A DNA stretch of 64,000 nt from DASQGA01 sp963722715 (GTDB lineage: Bacteria; Actinomycetota; Thermoleophilia; Gaiellales; Gaiellaceae): the NCBI GenBank assembly GCA_963722715.1, contig CAVROA010000020.1, forward strand, positions 1-64,000, in the 5' to 3' direction. Shown here in pieces: positions 53,847 through 61,793 of the stretch. The translations under genes were made by a program, and so were the position numbers. How positions within the stretch are numbered: position 1 is the first letter of the stretch; every line of letters begins with the position of its first letter. Under the pieces are notes generated by a model that did no database searches, was not told where the DNA came from, and worked only from the letters and a program-made list of their open reading frames with translations.

Positions 53847-55005
53847 ACGTCACCGTCTCTTGTTGGCCGGAATCGCTCGACCGCACGATCGCGTCACAGA
53901 TCTCGGCGGCGCGATACCCGTCCTCGAACGTCGCTCCGTGCGGCGCCACGTCGCCGTCGGTGGCGATGGCACTCAGGAGGTGGTGGATCTCGTGCACGAA
54001 CGAGTGCTCCCAGCCGATGATGTGCCCGTGCGGCCACCAGTGCTCCCAGAAGGGGTGGTCGGCCTCCGAGACCAGCACCGTGCGGAACCCCTGAGCCCGG
54101 TCGCCGGGCTTCGAGTCGCGCAGATGAACCTGGAGCTCGTTCAGGCGCTCGAGGTCGAAGACGAGCGACCCCTTCGAGCCGTTGATCTCCCAGGTGAGGG
54201 AGTTCTTGCGCCCGGGGCAGAAGCGGGAGGCCTCGATCGTCCCGACGGCGCCGTTCTCAAACCGGACGGCGGCCTCGAAGGCGTCGTCCACGTCGCGGCC
54301 CTCCTTGAACGTGCGCGTCGTGCCCGAGACCGACTCGACGTCGCCGACGAGGTAACGCGCGAGGTCGATCACGTGTGCGCCGAGGTCGCCGAGCGCGCCT
54401 GAGCCCGCGAGCGACTTGTCGAAGCGCCACACCTCGTCGTCGATGTCGCCCCACTCCTGCAGGTAGCGGCCGCGGAAGTGGTAGATCTCGCCGAGGTCGC
54501 CGGTCTCGAGCAGCTCGCGCGCCAGCCGGACGGCCGGGACGAAGCGGTAGTTGAAGGCGCACATGTGCTTGACGCCGGTTGCGGCAACGCGCTGCCACAC
54601 GTCGTAGCTCTCGTCGGCCGTCCGGGCAAGCGGCTTCTCGCAGATGACGTGCTTGCCGGCCTCGGCGGCGACGATCGTCGGCTCCGCGTGGAGGTTGTTC
54701 GGTCCGCTGTTGTCGAAGAGCTGGATGTCCGGATCGGAGGCGAGCTCGTGCCAGTCGGTGACCGCCTTCTCGAATCCGTAGCGCCGCGCGGCCTCGACCA
54801 CGGCCTCCTCGGTGCGCCCCCCGATCGCGACGAGGCGCGGCGTGAGCGGCGGCGGCCAGGTCATGTAGGCAAGCTTCTTGTAGGCATTCGAGTGGGCCTT
54901 GCCCATGAACGCGTACCCGAGCATGCCGACGCCGATCTCCTTGCTCTCGCCGGGCCCGCCCGCCTGGCCCATGGTGAGGAATCCGACCTGCTTGTCCTCG
55001 GCCAT
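53839..55005 (-). CDS. Gfo/Idh/MocA family dehydrogenase
   Basis: 388 residues from ATG 55,005, with GGAGG eleven bases upstream. EIGVGMLGYAFMGKAHSNAY (Rossmann loop displaced 22 residues from the N-terminus), DNSGPNNLHAEPTIVAAEAG, catalytic VICEKPLA and later GALGDLGAHVIDLARYLVG. Likely oxidises a sugar or cyclitol; sequences of this style are common in inositol-like gene clusters. Sits between the isomerase gene at 55,011 and lutA. Confidence 0.87.
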   Translation of the reverse strand: MAEDKQVGFLTMGQAGGPGESKEIGVGMLGYAFMGKAHSNAYKKLAYMTWPPPLTPRLVAIGGRTEEAVVEAARRYGFEKAVTDWHELASDPDIQLFDNSGPNNLHAEPTIVAAEAGKHVICEKPLARTADESYDVWQRVAATGVKHMCAFNYRFVPAVRLARELLETGDLGEIYHFRGRYLQEWGDIDDEVWRFDKSLAGSGALGDLGAHVIDLARYLVGDVESVSGTTRTFKEGRDVDDAFEAAVRFENGAVGTIEASRFCPGRKNSLTWEINGSKGSLVFDLERLNELQVHLRDSKPGDRAQGFRTVLVSEADHPFWEHWWPHGHIIGWEHSFVHEIHHLLSAIATDGDVAPHGATFEDGYRAAEICDAIVRSSDSGQQETVTYR

Positions 55006-55010
55006 GGTGA

Positions 55011-56012
55011 TCAGGCCTCCTTCTGAAAGGCGGCGTCGAAGGCGACGGCGGACGGGGCGAAGTCGGTGCGGCGAACGAACTCGAGCGCGTCGGGCGCTCC
55101 CCAGTCGCGATCCATGCCGGAGTCTTCCCACTCGATCGAGAGCGGGCCGTCGTACCCGATCCGGTTGAGGGCGCGGAAGAGCGACTCGAAGTCGACGTCA
55201 CCATGGCCCGGCGAGACGAAGTCCCAGCCGCGGCCCACCTCACCGAAGTTGAGATGGCCCCCGAGAATGCTGCTGCGCCCGTCGAGCGCCTTCCGAGAGT
55301 CCTTCACGTGGACGTGGTAGATCCGGTCCGCGAACTCGGCCACGTACGCGGCCGAGTCGAGGAACTGGTGGGCGAAATGGCTCGGGTCGAAGTTGACGCC
55401 GAAGCCCTCGCGCCGGTCGATCGCGTCGAGCGCCTTCCGCGTCGTCACGAAGTCGTAGGCGATCTCGGTCGGATGCACCTCGAGCCCGTAGCGAACGCCC
55501 TCCTGGTCGAAGACGTCGATGATCGGGCTCCAGCGTTCCGCGAAGTCGGCGTAGCCATGCTCGACCGCCTCCCAGTCGTTCGGCGGGAAGGAGTAGAGCA
55601 GGTGCCAGATGCTCGAACCCGTGAACCCGTTCACCTGCGTGACGCCGAGCTTGGCCGCCGCACGGGCCGTGTTGGCGACCTCCTCGGCCGCGCGCTGGCG
55701 GACTCCCTCGGGGTCGCCGTCGCCCCAGAGCTCGGGGGAGAGGATCGCACGGTGGCGCTCGTCGATCGGGTCGCAGACGCACTGGCTGACGAGATGGGTC
55801 GAGATCGCAAAGCACTGGAGGCCGTGACGGTCGAGGATCTCCCGGCGCGTATCGGTGTAGCCGGGGTCGGCGAGCGCCTGGCCGACGTCGAAGTGGTCGC
55901 CCCAGCAAGCGAGCTCGAGCCCGTCGAAGCCCCAGCCGGCAGCCTTCTCGGCGAGCTCCTCGAGCGGCAAGTCGGCCCACTGACCGGTGAAAAGCGTGAC
56001 CGGGCGTGCCAT
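55011..56012 (-). CDS. Sugar phosphate isomerase/epimerase family (AP endonuclease 2-like TIM barrel)
   Basis: 333 residues. Opening MARPVTLFTGQWADLPLEEL, metal ligands in GLEVHPTEIAYDF (Glu), VNFDPSHFAHQF (Asp, His), and SIEWEDSGMD (Glu). IolE/IolI-like proteins dehydrate or isomerise keto-inositols and keto sugars. Followed after five bases by the Gfo/Idh gene, a pair very common in inositol-type operons, where one oxidises and the other dehydrates. Confidence 0.85.
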   Translation of the reverse strand: MARPVTLFTGQWADLPLEELAEKAAGWGFDGLELACWGDHFDVGQALADPGYTDTRREILDRHGLQCFAISTHLVSQCVCDPIDERHRAILSPELWGDGDPEGVRQRAAEEVANTARAAAKLGVTQVNGFTGSSIWHLLYSFPPNDWEAVEHGYADFAERWSPIIDVFDQEGVRYGLEVHPTEIAYDFVTTRKALDAIDRREGFGVNFDPSHFAHQFLDSAAYVAEFADRIYHVHVKDSRKALDGRSSILGGHLNFGEVGRGWDFVSPGHGDVDFESLFRALNRIGYDGPLSIEWEDSGMDRDWGAPDALEFVRRTDFAPSAVAFDAAFQKEA

Positions 56013-56015
56013 TGG

Positions 56016-56825
56016 CTACCTCCTGGTGCCCGCGACGGGGCGATCCGGTGCGCGGCTGGGTTGGACGAGATTGACTCCAGCGTTCCTATACGTCTCGGCC
56101 GTCTGTGCAGACAGGCCGACGTCGACGACGATCGCGTCGAGCTCCTCCGCGGCGACGATCCCGAGCAAAGAGGACCGTCCGAACTTCGACGAGTCGATCA
56201 GCCCGATCGTGCGCGTGGAGACGGCGCGCGCGGCGTTGAGCGTGTCGGCGAGCGGCCGCCGCGAGGTTGTCAGGCCGAGCTCGAGCGTGATTCCCGCTGC
56301 CGAGATGAACGCTGCCGAGAAGTTCAGCCCTGAGACGAACTCCGCCGCCCAGCGGCCGCCGATCATGCGCAGGTTCTGATCCACCTCGCCCGGCGTCACG
56401 ATCAGGTGAATCGATTCGGCGTGCAGCTCCATCGCGATCGCCGGCGAGTTCGTCACCAGGGTGAGCGCCTTCGGCGGGCGCCGCTCGATTTCCCGGGCGA
56501 GCGCGAGTGAGCTGGTGGAGGAGTCGACGAAGATCGTCGACCCGTCCTCGATCCACTCGATCGCCCGCGCTGCGATCGCCTCCTTCTCGGGCCACGCGCT
56601 ACGCAGGCGCTGCGTCCAGTCGGTCTCGATCGCGTCCGGATCGCCGTCGAGTGCCCGGGCGCCGCCGTGGATGCGCTCGACGAGGCCTTCGTCGGCAAGC
56701 CGCTCGAGGTCGCGGTGGACGGTGATCGACGAGACGTCGTGGACACGGGCGAGCTCGGCGACCGAGGCGCCGCCCTCGCGCCGGATGCGTTCGAGGATCT
56801 GTGCTCGGCGAATCGCGGCCGGCAT
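56016..56825 (-). CDS. DeoR/GlpR-family transcriptional regulator
   Basis: 269 residues. N-terminal DeoR helix-turn-helix (ILERIRREGGASVAELARVH, VSSITVHRDLERLADEG) and a C-terminal DeoRC sugar-phosphate sensor with FVDSSTSSLALAREIE and LTLVTNSPAIAMEL. Usually represses the operon until a phosphorylated intermediate binds. The promoter at the head of this operon (61,308-61,406) contains a TTTCG-type repeat of the kind used by some DeoR proteins. Confidence 0.9.
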   Translation of the reverse strand: MPAAIRRAQILERIRREGGASVAELARVHDVSSITVHRDLERLADEGLVERIHGGARALDGDPDAIETDWTQRLRSAWPEKEAIAARAIEWIEDGSTIFVDSSTSSLALAREIERRPPKALTLVTNSPAIAMELHAESIHLIVTPGEVDQNLRMIGGRWAAEFVSGLNFSAAFISAAGITLELGLTTSRRPLADTLNAARAVSTRTIGLIDSSKFGRSSLLGIVAAEELDAIVVDVGLSAQTAETYRNAGVNLVQPSRAPDRPVAGTRR

Positions 56826-56829
56826 GCCG

Positions 56830-57699
56830 TTAAACCCGTTCCTCGAAGACGCGCCGGCTGATCGTGACTTCGAGCGGTCGGAACTCGTCGATCGCGGCGG
56901 CGAGGTGCTTGGCGAAGCGGGTGAACGCCTCCTCGCCCTTCTCCGCCGTCGCCCGCATCGGATTGCCGATCACGCCGCTCTTCGAGAACTCACCGTGATC
57001 CATCGGGAAGACGAAGTACTGGTACCCCTGGAACTCGACGTCGGGAGCCCCGTCCTGCTTCAGGAACGAGTCCGGGAGCCAGGGGGGCGCTGCCGCCCGA
57101 TCCTCTGCCGCGCGCTCCATGTGGACGAGGCCGGCGTCGTGCGCGAGCACCTGGGACGTCTCGAGCTCGCTCGCGTGCCAGCCGGGGGTCTCGTCTGGTG
57201 GATTCTCGAGCAGGTCGGAGAGCATGCCGATGTAGCGCTCCGCGTAGGGCTTGTAGAGCGCGACGAAGGCGCCGGTCTCGTACCTGATCCGGCGCAGGAG
57301 CGGATCGATCACCTTCGTGTTCGAGCCGTGCCCGTTCACGAACACGAGCTTGTTCCAACCGTGGTGGATCAGGCTCCGCGCTACGTCGTAGAGGGCTTCG
57401 TTCAGGGTTTGGGCGCGAAGAGTGATCGTGCCGACGGCGGCCTCCGGGTCGCGCATGTGCTGGGGCGAGTAGCCGGCCCAGAAGGGCGGTGCGTAAGGGA
57501 CGTCCGCGAGCTCGGCTGCGCGCCGCGATACCTCCAGTGCCGTGATCGTGTCGGTCCCGAGCGGTAGGTGCGCGCCGTGCTGCTCGCAGCTTCCGATCGG
57601 AACCAGGACGATGTCCGAGCGGTCGAGGAACCACTGGATGTCAGGCGGTGCCAGATCGAGGAGGCAGTGTGAGCTCGGGCGGCCGTCGTCGTCAGGCAT
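56830..57699 (-). CDS. Creatininase-family amidohydrolase
   Basis: 289 residues from ATG 57,699, overlapping the UPF0261 stop by eight bases. Metal motif VLVPIGSCEQHGAHLPLGTD with Glu, His and Asp, then VNGHGSNTK and ASELETSQVLAHDAG. The family opens cyclic amides or hydrolyses formamides (creatininase, MftE, FAPy deformylase). Coupling to a UPF0261 gene recurs in bacterial genomes, but no reaction is known for the pair. Substrate unassigned. Confidence 0.86.
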   Translation of the reverse strand: MPDDDGRPSSHCLLDLAPPDIQWFLDRSDIVLVPIGSCEQHGAHLPLGTDTITALEVSRRAAELADVPYAPPFWAGYSPQHMRDPEAAVGTITLRAQTLNEALYDVARSLIHHGWNKLVFVNGHGSNTKVIDPLLRRIRYETGAFVALYKPYAERYIGMLSDLLENPPDETPGWHASELETSQVLAHDAGLVHMERAAEDRAAAPPWLPDSFLKQDGAPDVEFQGYQYFVFPMDHGEFSKSGVIGNPMRATAEKGEEAFTRFAKHLAAAIDEFRPLEVTISRRVFEERV

Positions 57700-58945
57700 G
57701 GGCGGGCTCCTGGAAGAGTGAGAGGTAGCGTGCGGCGACCCGGTCGGCAAAGGCGGGGTCGTTTACGTGGGTCTCCACGAGCTCGAACGGGATCTCGGGT
57801 CGCAGAGCAGCACCGAGTGCCTCCAGGAAGGCGGCGTCGGCCTCCGGATCCCAGAGGTCGCCACCTTCGACGTCGGCGAGCGAGAAGCCCAGCGTCGGCG
57901 CCACTACGCGGACCGGGCCGCGGGCGTCGTTCAGGCGCGCGGCAACGAGCCGGCCGAGCTCGACCATCTCGTCACGCTCGAGGCGCACGAGCGTCGCGAC
58001 CGGATTGTGGAAGTAGCTCTTCCTCTGCCGATAGCGGGGCGGTACGGTCGCCAGGGCGCCCTGGTTGAAGAAGTCGACGCAGCCGGGGACGACAATCTGG
58101 GGGATGCCGCGGTCGCCGGCCACCCGAAGGCGGTCCGGGCCAGTGGCGTGCAGGCCGCCGAGCAGCGTGTTGGCCAGCTCGGAGAGGGTGTAGTCGATGA
58201 CGCCGTCGAGCGCGCCCACGCTCACGAGCTTTTCCATCGCCGGTCCGCCGACGCCGTTCGCATGAAAGATGACGGGCGCGTGCCCGGCCGCCTCGAGGGC
58301 GGTTCGGATCCGCATCACCGCGGGCGTCGTGTGGCCCAGCATCGTGATGCCGACGCTTCGGCCGCCGAGGTTCTCGACCGGCCGACCGGCATTCAACGCC
58401 ATGCCGGCGACCGCCGCCGCGGCATTGTCGAAGACCGTGCGGGCAATCGGGTTCAGGCCGAGGATGTCCACGACCGAGTGCATGACGAGGACGTCGCTTT
58501 CACCCACGAACGGGGCGAACGCGCGCTGGCCCGAGGCTGCCGGCGACACGATCACCTTCGGCACGCCGACCGGCAGCGCCTGCATCGCGCCGGCACCGAG
58601 AAGGGCGCCCTCGGCGCCGCCGAGACAGAGGACTCCATCGAGGCGTCCCTCGAGCCACAGCCGCAGGCACACGGCACGGACGCCTTGCTCCATGAGCTCC
58701 ACCGCTGCTCCGCGGCTGCCGGCCGCGCGGATCGCCGCGAGCGTCCGCCCTGCTTCCTCGGCGACCTGCTCGCGCGAGACGTCCGGGTCGACTCCGTGCG
58801 GCTCGCCGAGGATGCCCGAGTCGAGCACGACTGGCTCGGTGCCGAGGGCTCGGAGCCGGTCGCGGACATATGCGATCTCCTCCCCCTTCGTGTCGAGGGT
58901 GCCGATCAGCGCGATGCGCGGGATGTGAGCAGCGGCCTCCGTCAG
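57692..58945 (-). CDS. Second UPF0261 / Tm-1-like ATP-binding protein, CTG start
   Basis: 417 codons from CTG 58,945, which overlaps the preceding stop as CTGA and follows GGGAG. The first ATG lies 39 codons in and would delete the conserved opening PRIALIGTLDTKGEEIAYVR, which matches the start of the paralogue from 45,116. Other signatures: LVMHSVVDILGLNPIARTVF, VGITMLGHTTPAVMRIRT. No PEP-hydrolase-like gene follows it; a creatininase gene does. Function unknown. Confidence 0.85.
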   Translation of the reverse strand: MTEAAAHIPRIALIGTLDTKGEEIAYVRDRLRALGTEPVVLDSGILGEPHGVDPDVSREQVAEEAGRTLAAIRAAGSRGAAVELMEQGVRAVCLRLWLEGRLDGVLCLGGAEGALLGAGAMQALPVGVPKVIVSPAASGQRAFAPFVGESDVLVMHSVVDILGLNPIARTVFDNAAAAVAGMALNAGRPVENLGGRSVGITMLGHTTPAVMRIRTALEAAGHAPVIFHANGVGGPAMEKLVSVGALDGVIDYTLSELANTLLGGLHATGPDRLRVAGDRGIPQIVVPGCVDFFNQGALATVPPRYRQRKSYFHNPVATLVRLERDEMVELGRLVAARLNDARGPVRVVAPTLGFSLADVEGGDLWDPEADAAFLEALGAALRPEIPFELVETHVNDPAFADRVAARYLSLFQEPAHA

Positions 58946-59859
58946 GCGGCGCTCCCGACGCTCGCGGCGCCGATGTGCTGGCGGAGCACGTCGATCGACT
59001 CCTGGACGTACTGGTCGTAGAGGCTCTCCGGGACGGCGCCGGTGCCATGGTCGCGGAGGAACTGCTCCAGGCCGACGCTGGCCTCCGCCTCGGAGGCGTC
59101 GCCGATCTCCTTCCGCTCCGAGATGCGGCTGCGGTCGACGGTCGCCACGAACTCGACCGTCAGATACGCGTCGTAGCCGACGGCCTCGAGCTCCCTGACG
59201 ACGGCTCCCCAGTCGATCGCGCCCTGTCCGGGCGGCATACGGTTGTTGTCGGCGACGTGGAAGTCGACCAGCTTGTCCCCGGCGGTGCGAATCGCATCCG
59301 CCCAGTCAGCCTCCTCGATGTTCATGTGGAAGATGTCGAGGCAGACCCCGCAGTCTCCGCCTACGTCCTCCGCGAGCGCGAGGGCCTGGTCGGCGCGGTT
59401 CAGGAAGTACGTCTCGAAGCGGTTGAGCGGCTCGAGCCCGAGTCGCACGCCCTTCTCCTCCGCGTGGGCCTGGCACTGCTTGAGGCTTTCGATCGCCCAT
59501 TTCCATTCGTCCTCGGGCGACCCCATCGGGACGACCTTGCCGACCGTCGAGGGGACGACCGTGAGGATCTTCCCGCCGAGTGCCGCGATCAGGTCGATCG
59601 TGTCCTTGACGTACTGGATGCTTCCGATCCGGACGTAGCTGTCCTCGTGCAGGAGGTCGCGGCCGCCGACCATGAGCGTCACGGCTCCCCAGCACTCCAA
59701 CCCGTGCTCGTCGAGCAGCGAGCGGACGTGCCCCGCGTCATAGACCGCGGGCTCCCCTGAGATCTCGATTCCGTCGTACCCGGAGCGAGCGAGCCGCGCG
59801 ATCGTCGTCTCGATCGGCTCCGGCCGCATCCAGTTGTGCATCGCCACCTTGAGCGCCAT
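58942..59859 (-). CDS. Ketose 3-epimerase-like TIM-barrel isomerase
   Basis: 305 residues. Begins MALKVAMHNWMRPEPIETTI. Metal site: Glu in LGLEPLNRFETYFLN, Asp and His in VCLDIFHMNIEE, His in VDFHVADNNR, Glu in LTVEFVATVDRS. That layout equals the D-tagatose/psicose 3-epimerase and hydroxypyruvate isomerase group. It probably epimerises the incoming ketose. Second TIM-barrel isomerase of the operon. Confidence 0.86.
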   Translation of the reverse strand: MALKVAMHNWMRPEPIETTIARLARSGYDGIEISGEPAVYDAGHVRSLLDEHGLECWGAVTLMVGGRDLLHEDSYVRIGSIQYVKDTIDLIAALGGKILTVVPSTVGKVVPMGSPEDEWKWAIESLKQCQAHAEEKGVRLGLEPLNRFETYFLNRADQALALAEDVGGDCGVCLDIFHMNIEEADWADAIRTAGDKLVDFHVADNNRMPPGQGAIDWGAVVRELEAVGYDAYLTVEFVATVDRSRISERKEIGDASEAEASVGLEQFLRDHGTGAVPESLYDQYVQESIDVLRQHIGAASVGSAA

Positions 59860-59882
59860 CGTCCCTCCTCGCTTTCGTCCGC

Positions 59883-61307
59883 TTACAGGCCGAGCTTCCC
59901 CGGGTTCATGATCCCGTTGGGATCGAGCGCCGCTTTGATCCTGCGCAGGCTTTCAAACGCAGGTCCCCACTGCGCGGGCATGTGGTGCCCGAGCTTGAGA
60001 CCGACTCCGTGGTGGTCGTTCATGACGCCGCCCGAGGCCAGGATCGCTTCGACGGCGTCGTCCCAGAGCGCATCGTGGAGCTCGACAGCGTCAGGACCGC
60101 CCTCCGGAATCACGAAGCGGCCGTAGATCATGGCGCCCCAGGGATACCAGTGGCTGAAGTGCGTCTTCAGCTTGAGGCCTGCGCTTCGCTCGTACGGCTC
60201 GACCGCTGCGCGAACCGCACGGTAGACGTCGAGCAGGAGCGCGTACGTCGCGGTGGCCTCGATCGTTCCCCACACCGCAGGCAGCTCGGGGTGGTGGGGC
60301 GGGTGGTAGAAGTCGTAGCGACGTTGCCACCAGAGCTCGCCGAGCCCGGGCTCGAGTACCTCGGCTCCGGCCAGGCGCGCGAGTCCGAGAAACGCTTCCG
60401 CCTCGGCGTCCGCGACCGTCGCCTCTCCCTCGAAGCAGAGCAGCGTGCAGACCCCGTCCAGCTCGCGCTCGACGACGGGCCCGAGCGTCGTCCGCGTCGC
60501 GACCTCGTCGTAGAGCCGGACGACCGATGGCCTGAGCCCGAGTGCAAGAGCTTCGCGTACGACTGCGACCCCGGGCTCGACGGCCGGGAACGTGACGGCT
60601 TCGAAGCGGCGGTGCGCGGGGAGGCGGGCCAGCTGGAGCGTCGCGCGCGTGACGACGCCGAGTGTCCCTTCCGACCCGATGAAAAGCTGTGTGAGCTCCG
60701 GGCCGGCGGCGTGCCGCGGAACCGGGAGTGTCTCGATCGGCTCGCCTGTCGGCGTCACGACCCCAAGCGAGAGGACGAGGTCTTCGATCTTTCCGTAGCG
60801 CGTCGACAGGACCCCCGAGCCGCGCGCGGCGACGTAGCCACCGACAGTCGCCCACTCTGCCGAAGCCGGATAGTGCGGGAACATGAGGCCACGCCCGTTC
60901 AACTCGCTCTCGAGGCGCTTCCCGTTCACCCCGGCTTCCGCGGTCACGGTCAGCGACTCCTCGTCGACGGCAAGAATCCGGTCGAGCCGGCCCAGGTCGA
61001 GCACGATGCCGCCGCGGACCGGGACTGCGCCTCCCTGCGTACCCGATCCGCCTCCGCGCGGGACGATCGGCATCAGGTGGTCGTTTGCGATCCGTATGAT
61101 CGCCGCGATCTCCTGCTCGGAGGCCGGGCTCACGACGACGTCGGGGCGCCCGAGCGGGTCTCCGGCGGCTCGCGCTGCGATCGCCTTCCAGTACGCATCC
61201 GCGGAACACTCGTCCAGACGAGCAGGGTCGGTGGAGACGGCTGCGGGGTCGACGGCCTCTCGAAGTTCGTCGATCAGCCCGCTCACGGAGGCCGGGGGAG
61301 CGCTCAC
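59883..61307 (-). CDS. FAD-linked oxidase (GlcD / alkyl-DHAP synthase-like)
   Basis: 474 residues from GTG 61,307. VAO-type FAD domain: IVPRGGGSGTQGGAVPVRGG, SAEWATVGGYVAARGSG, LFIGSEGTLGVVT. C-terminal half with DDHHGVG-like MNDHHGVGLKLGHHM and the closing ALDPNGIMNPGKL. The family includes D-lactate dehydrogenase, glycolate oxidase and alkyl-DHAP synthase; HFSHWYPWGAMIY resembles the last. First gene of the 13-gene operon. With LutABC downstream, oxidation of a hydroxy acid is the most economical guess. Confidence 0.87.
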   Translation of the reverse strand: MSAPPASVSGLIDELREAVDPAAVSTDPARLDECSADAYWKAIAARAAGDPLGRPDVVVSPASEQEIAAIIRIANDHLMPIVPRGGGSGTQGGAVPVRGGIVLDLGRLDRILAVDEESLTVTAEAGVNGKRLESELNGRGLMFPHYPASAEWATVGGYVAARGSGVLSTRYGKIEDLVLSLGVVTPTGEPIETLPVPRHAAGPELTQLFIGSEGTLGVVTRATLQLARLPAHRRFEAVTFPAVEPGVAVVREALALGLRPSVVRLYDEVATRTTLGPVVERELDGVCTLLCFEGEATVADAEAEAFLGLARLAGAEVLEPGLGELWWQRRYDFYHPPHHPELPAVWGTIEATATYALLLDVYRAVRAAVEPYERSAGLKLKTHFSHWYPWGAMIYGRFVIPEGGPDAVELHDALWDDAVEAILASGGVMNDHHGVGLKLGHHMPAQWGPAFESLRRIKAALDPNGIMNPGKLGL

Positions 61308-61308
61308 G

Positions 61309-61384
61309 CAAGAAGCTTTCGTTTTCGAGCGGAAGGCTTCACGAAGGTACGAGGAACCTACGGCGTTCTTGCAATTGCTGTCAA
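61309..61384 (-). promoter_or_regulatory. Promoter and DeoR-type operator of the sugar operon
   Basis: On the minus strand, TTGACA (61,384-61,379), an 18-base spacer, and TAGGTT (61,360-61,355) form a good sigma-70-type promoter about 48 bases before the GTG at 61,307. Between the -10 box and the start lies GCTTTCGTTTTCG on the plus strand (about 61,312-61,324), a TTTCG direct repeat with six-base period as used by AgaR-like DeoR proteins. It would block early elongation. The VOC gene starts divergently at 61,407, so the region serves both directions. Confidence 0.55.
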
Positions 61385-61406
61385 CAGTGGGCTAGCGTCG
61401 CTCACG

Positions 61407-61793
61407 GTGCGCAGGCTTCAGCACGTCTCGTTGCCCTACCCGCGCGGTCGGCAGGACGACGTTCGCGCCTTTTACGGCGAGCTGCTCGGCCTGAGTGAGA
61501 AGCCCGTCCCAGAGACGATCGCGCACCTCGAGCTCGTCTGGTTCGCTGCGGGTCCGGACGAGCTCGAGCTTCACTTCCTGCCCGATGAGGTCGCGCCGGA
61601 CCCGCGCGCGCGGCGGCATTTTTGCCTGGAGGTCGACGAGCTGGACGAATTGCGCGCCCGCCTCGTACAGGCGGGGATGGAGATAGCCGATCAGGAGCCG
61701 ATCCCGAACCGGCCGCGCTTCTTCTCACGCGACCCGTTCGGGAACCTGATCGAGTTCACGACCATCCTGGGCGACTACCGAGGAGGGACATGA
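61407..61793 (+). CDS. VOC-family (glyoxalase-like) protein
   Basis: 128 residues from GTG 61,407. RRLQHVSLPYPRGRQDDVRA opens the first module with its His, ELHFLPDE carries a second possible ligand, and HFCLEVDELDELRARLV plus RDPFGNLIEFTTIL close the second module with the final Glu. A complete His/His/Glu site is plausible. First gene of the divergent plus-strand unit with the isomerase and kinase genes. May epimerise or cleave a sugar-derived intermediate; not assignable. Confidence 0.8.
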   Translation: MRRLQHVSLPYPRGRQDDVRAFYGELLGLSEKPVPETIAHLELVWFAAGPDELELHFLPDEVAPDPRARRHFCLEVDELDELRARLVQAGMEIADQEPIPNRPRFFSRDPFGNLIEFTTILGDYRGGT

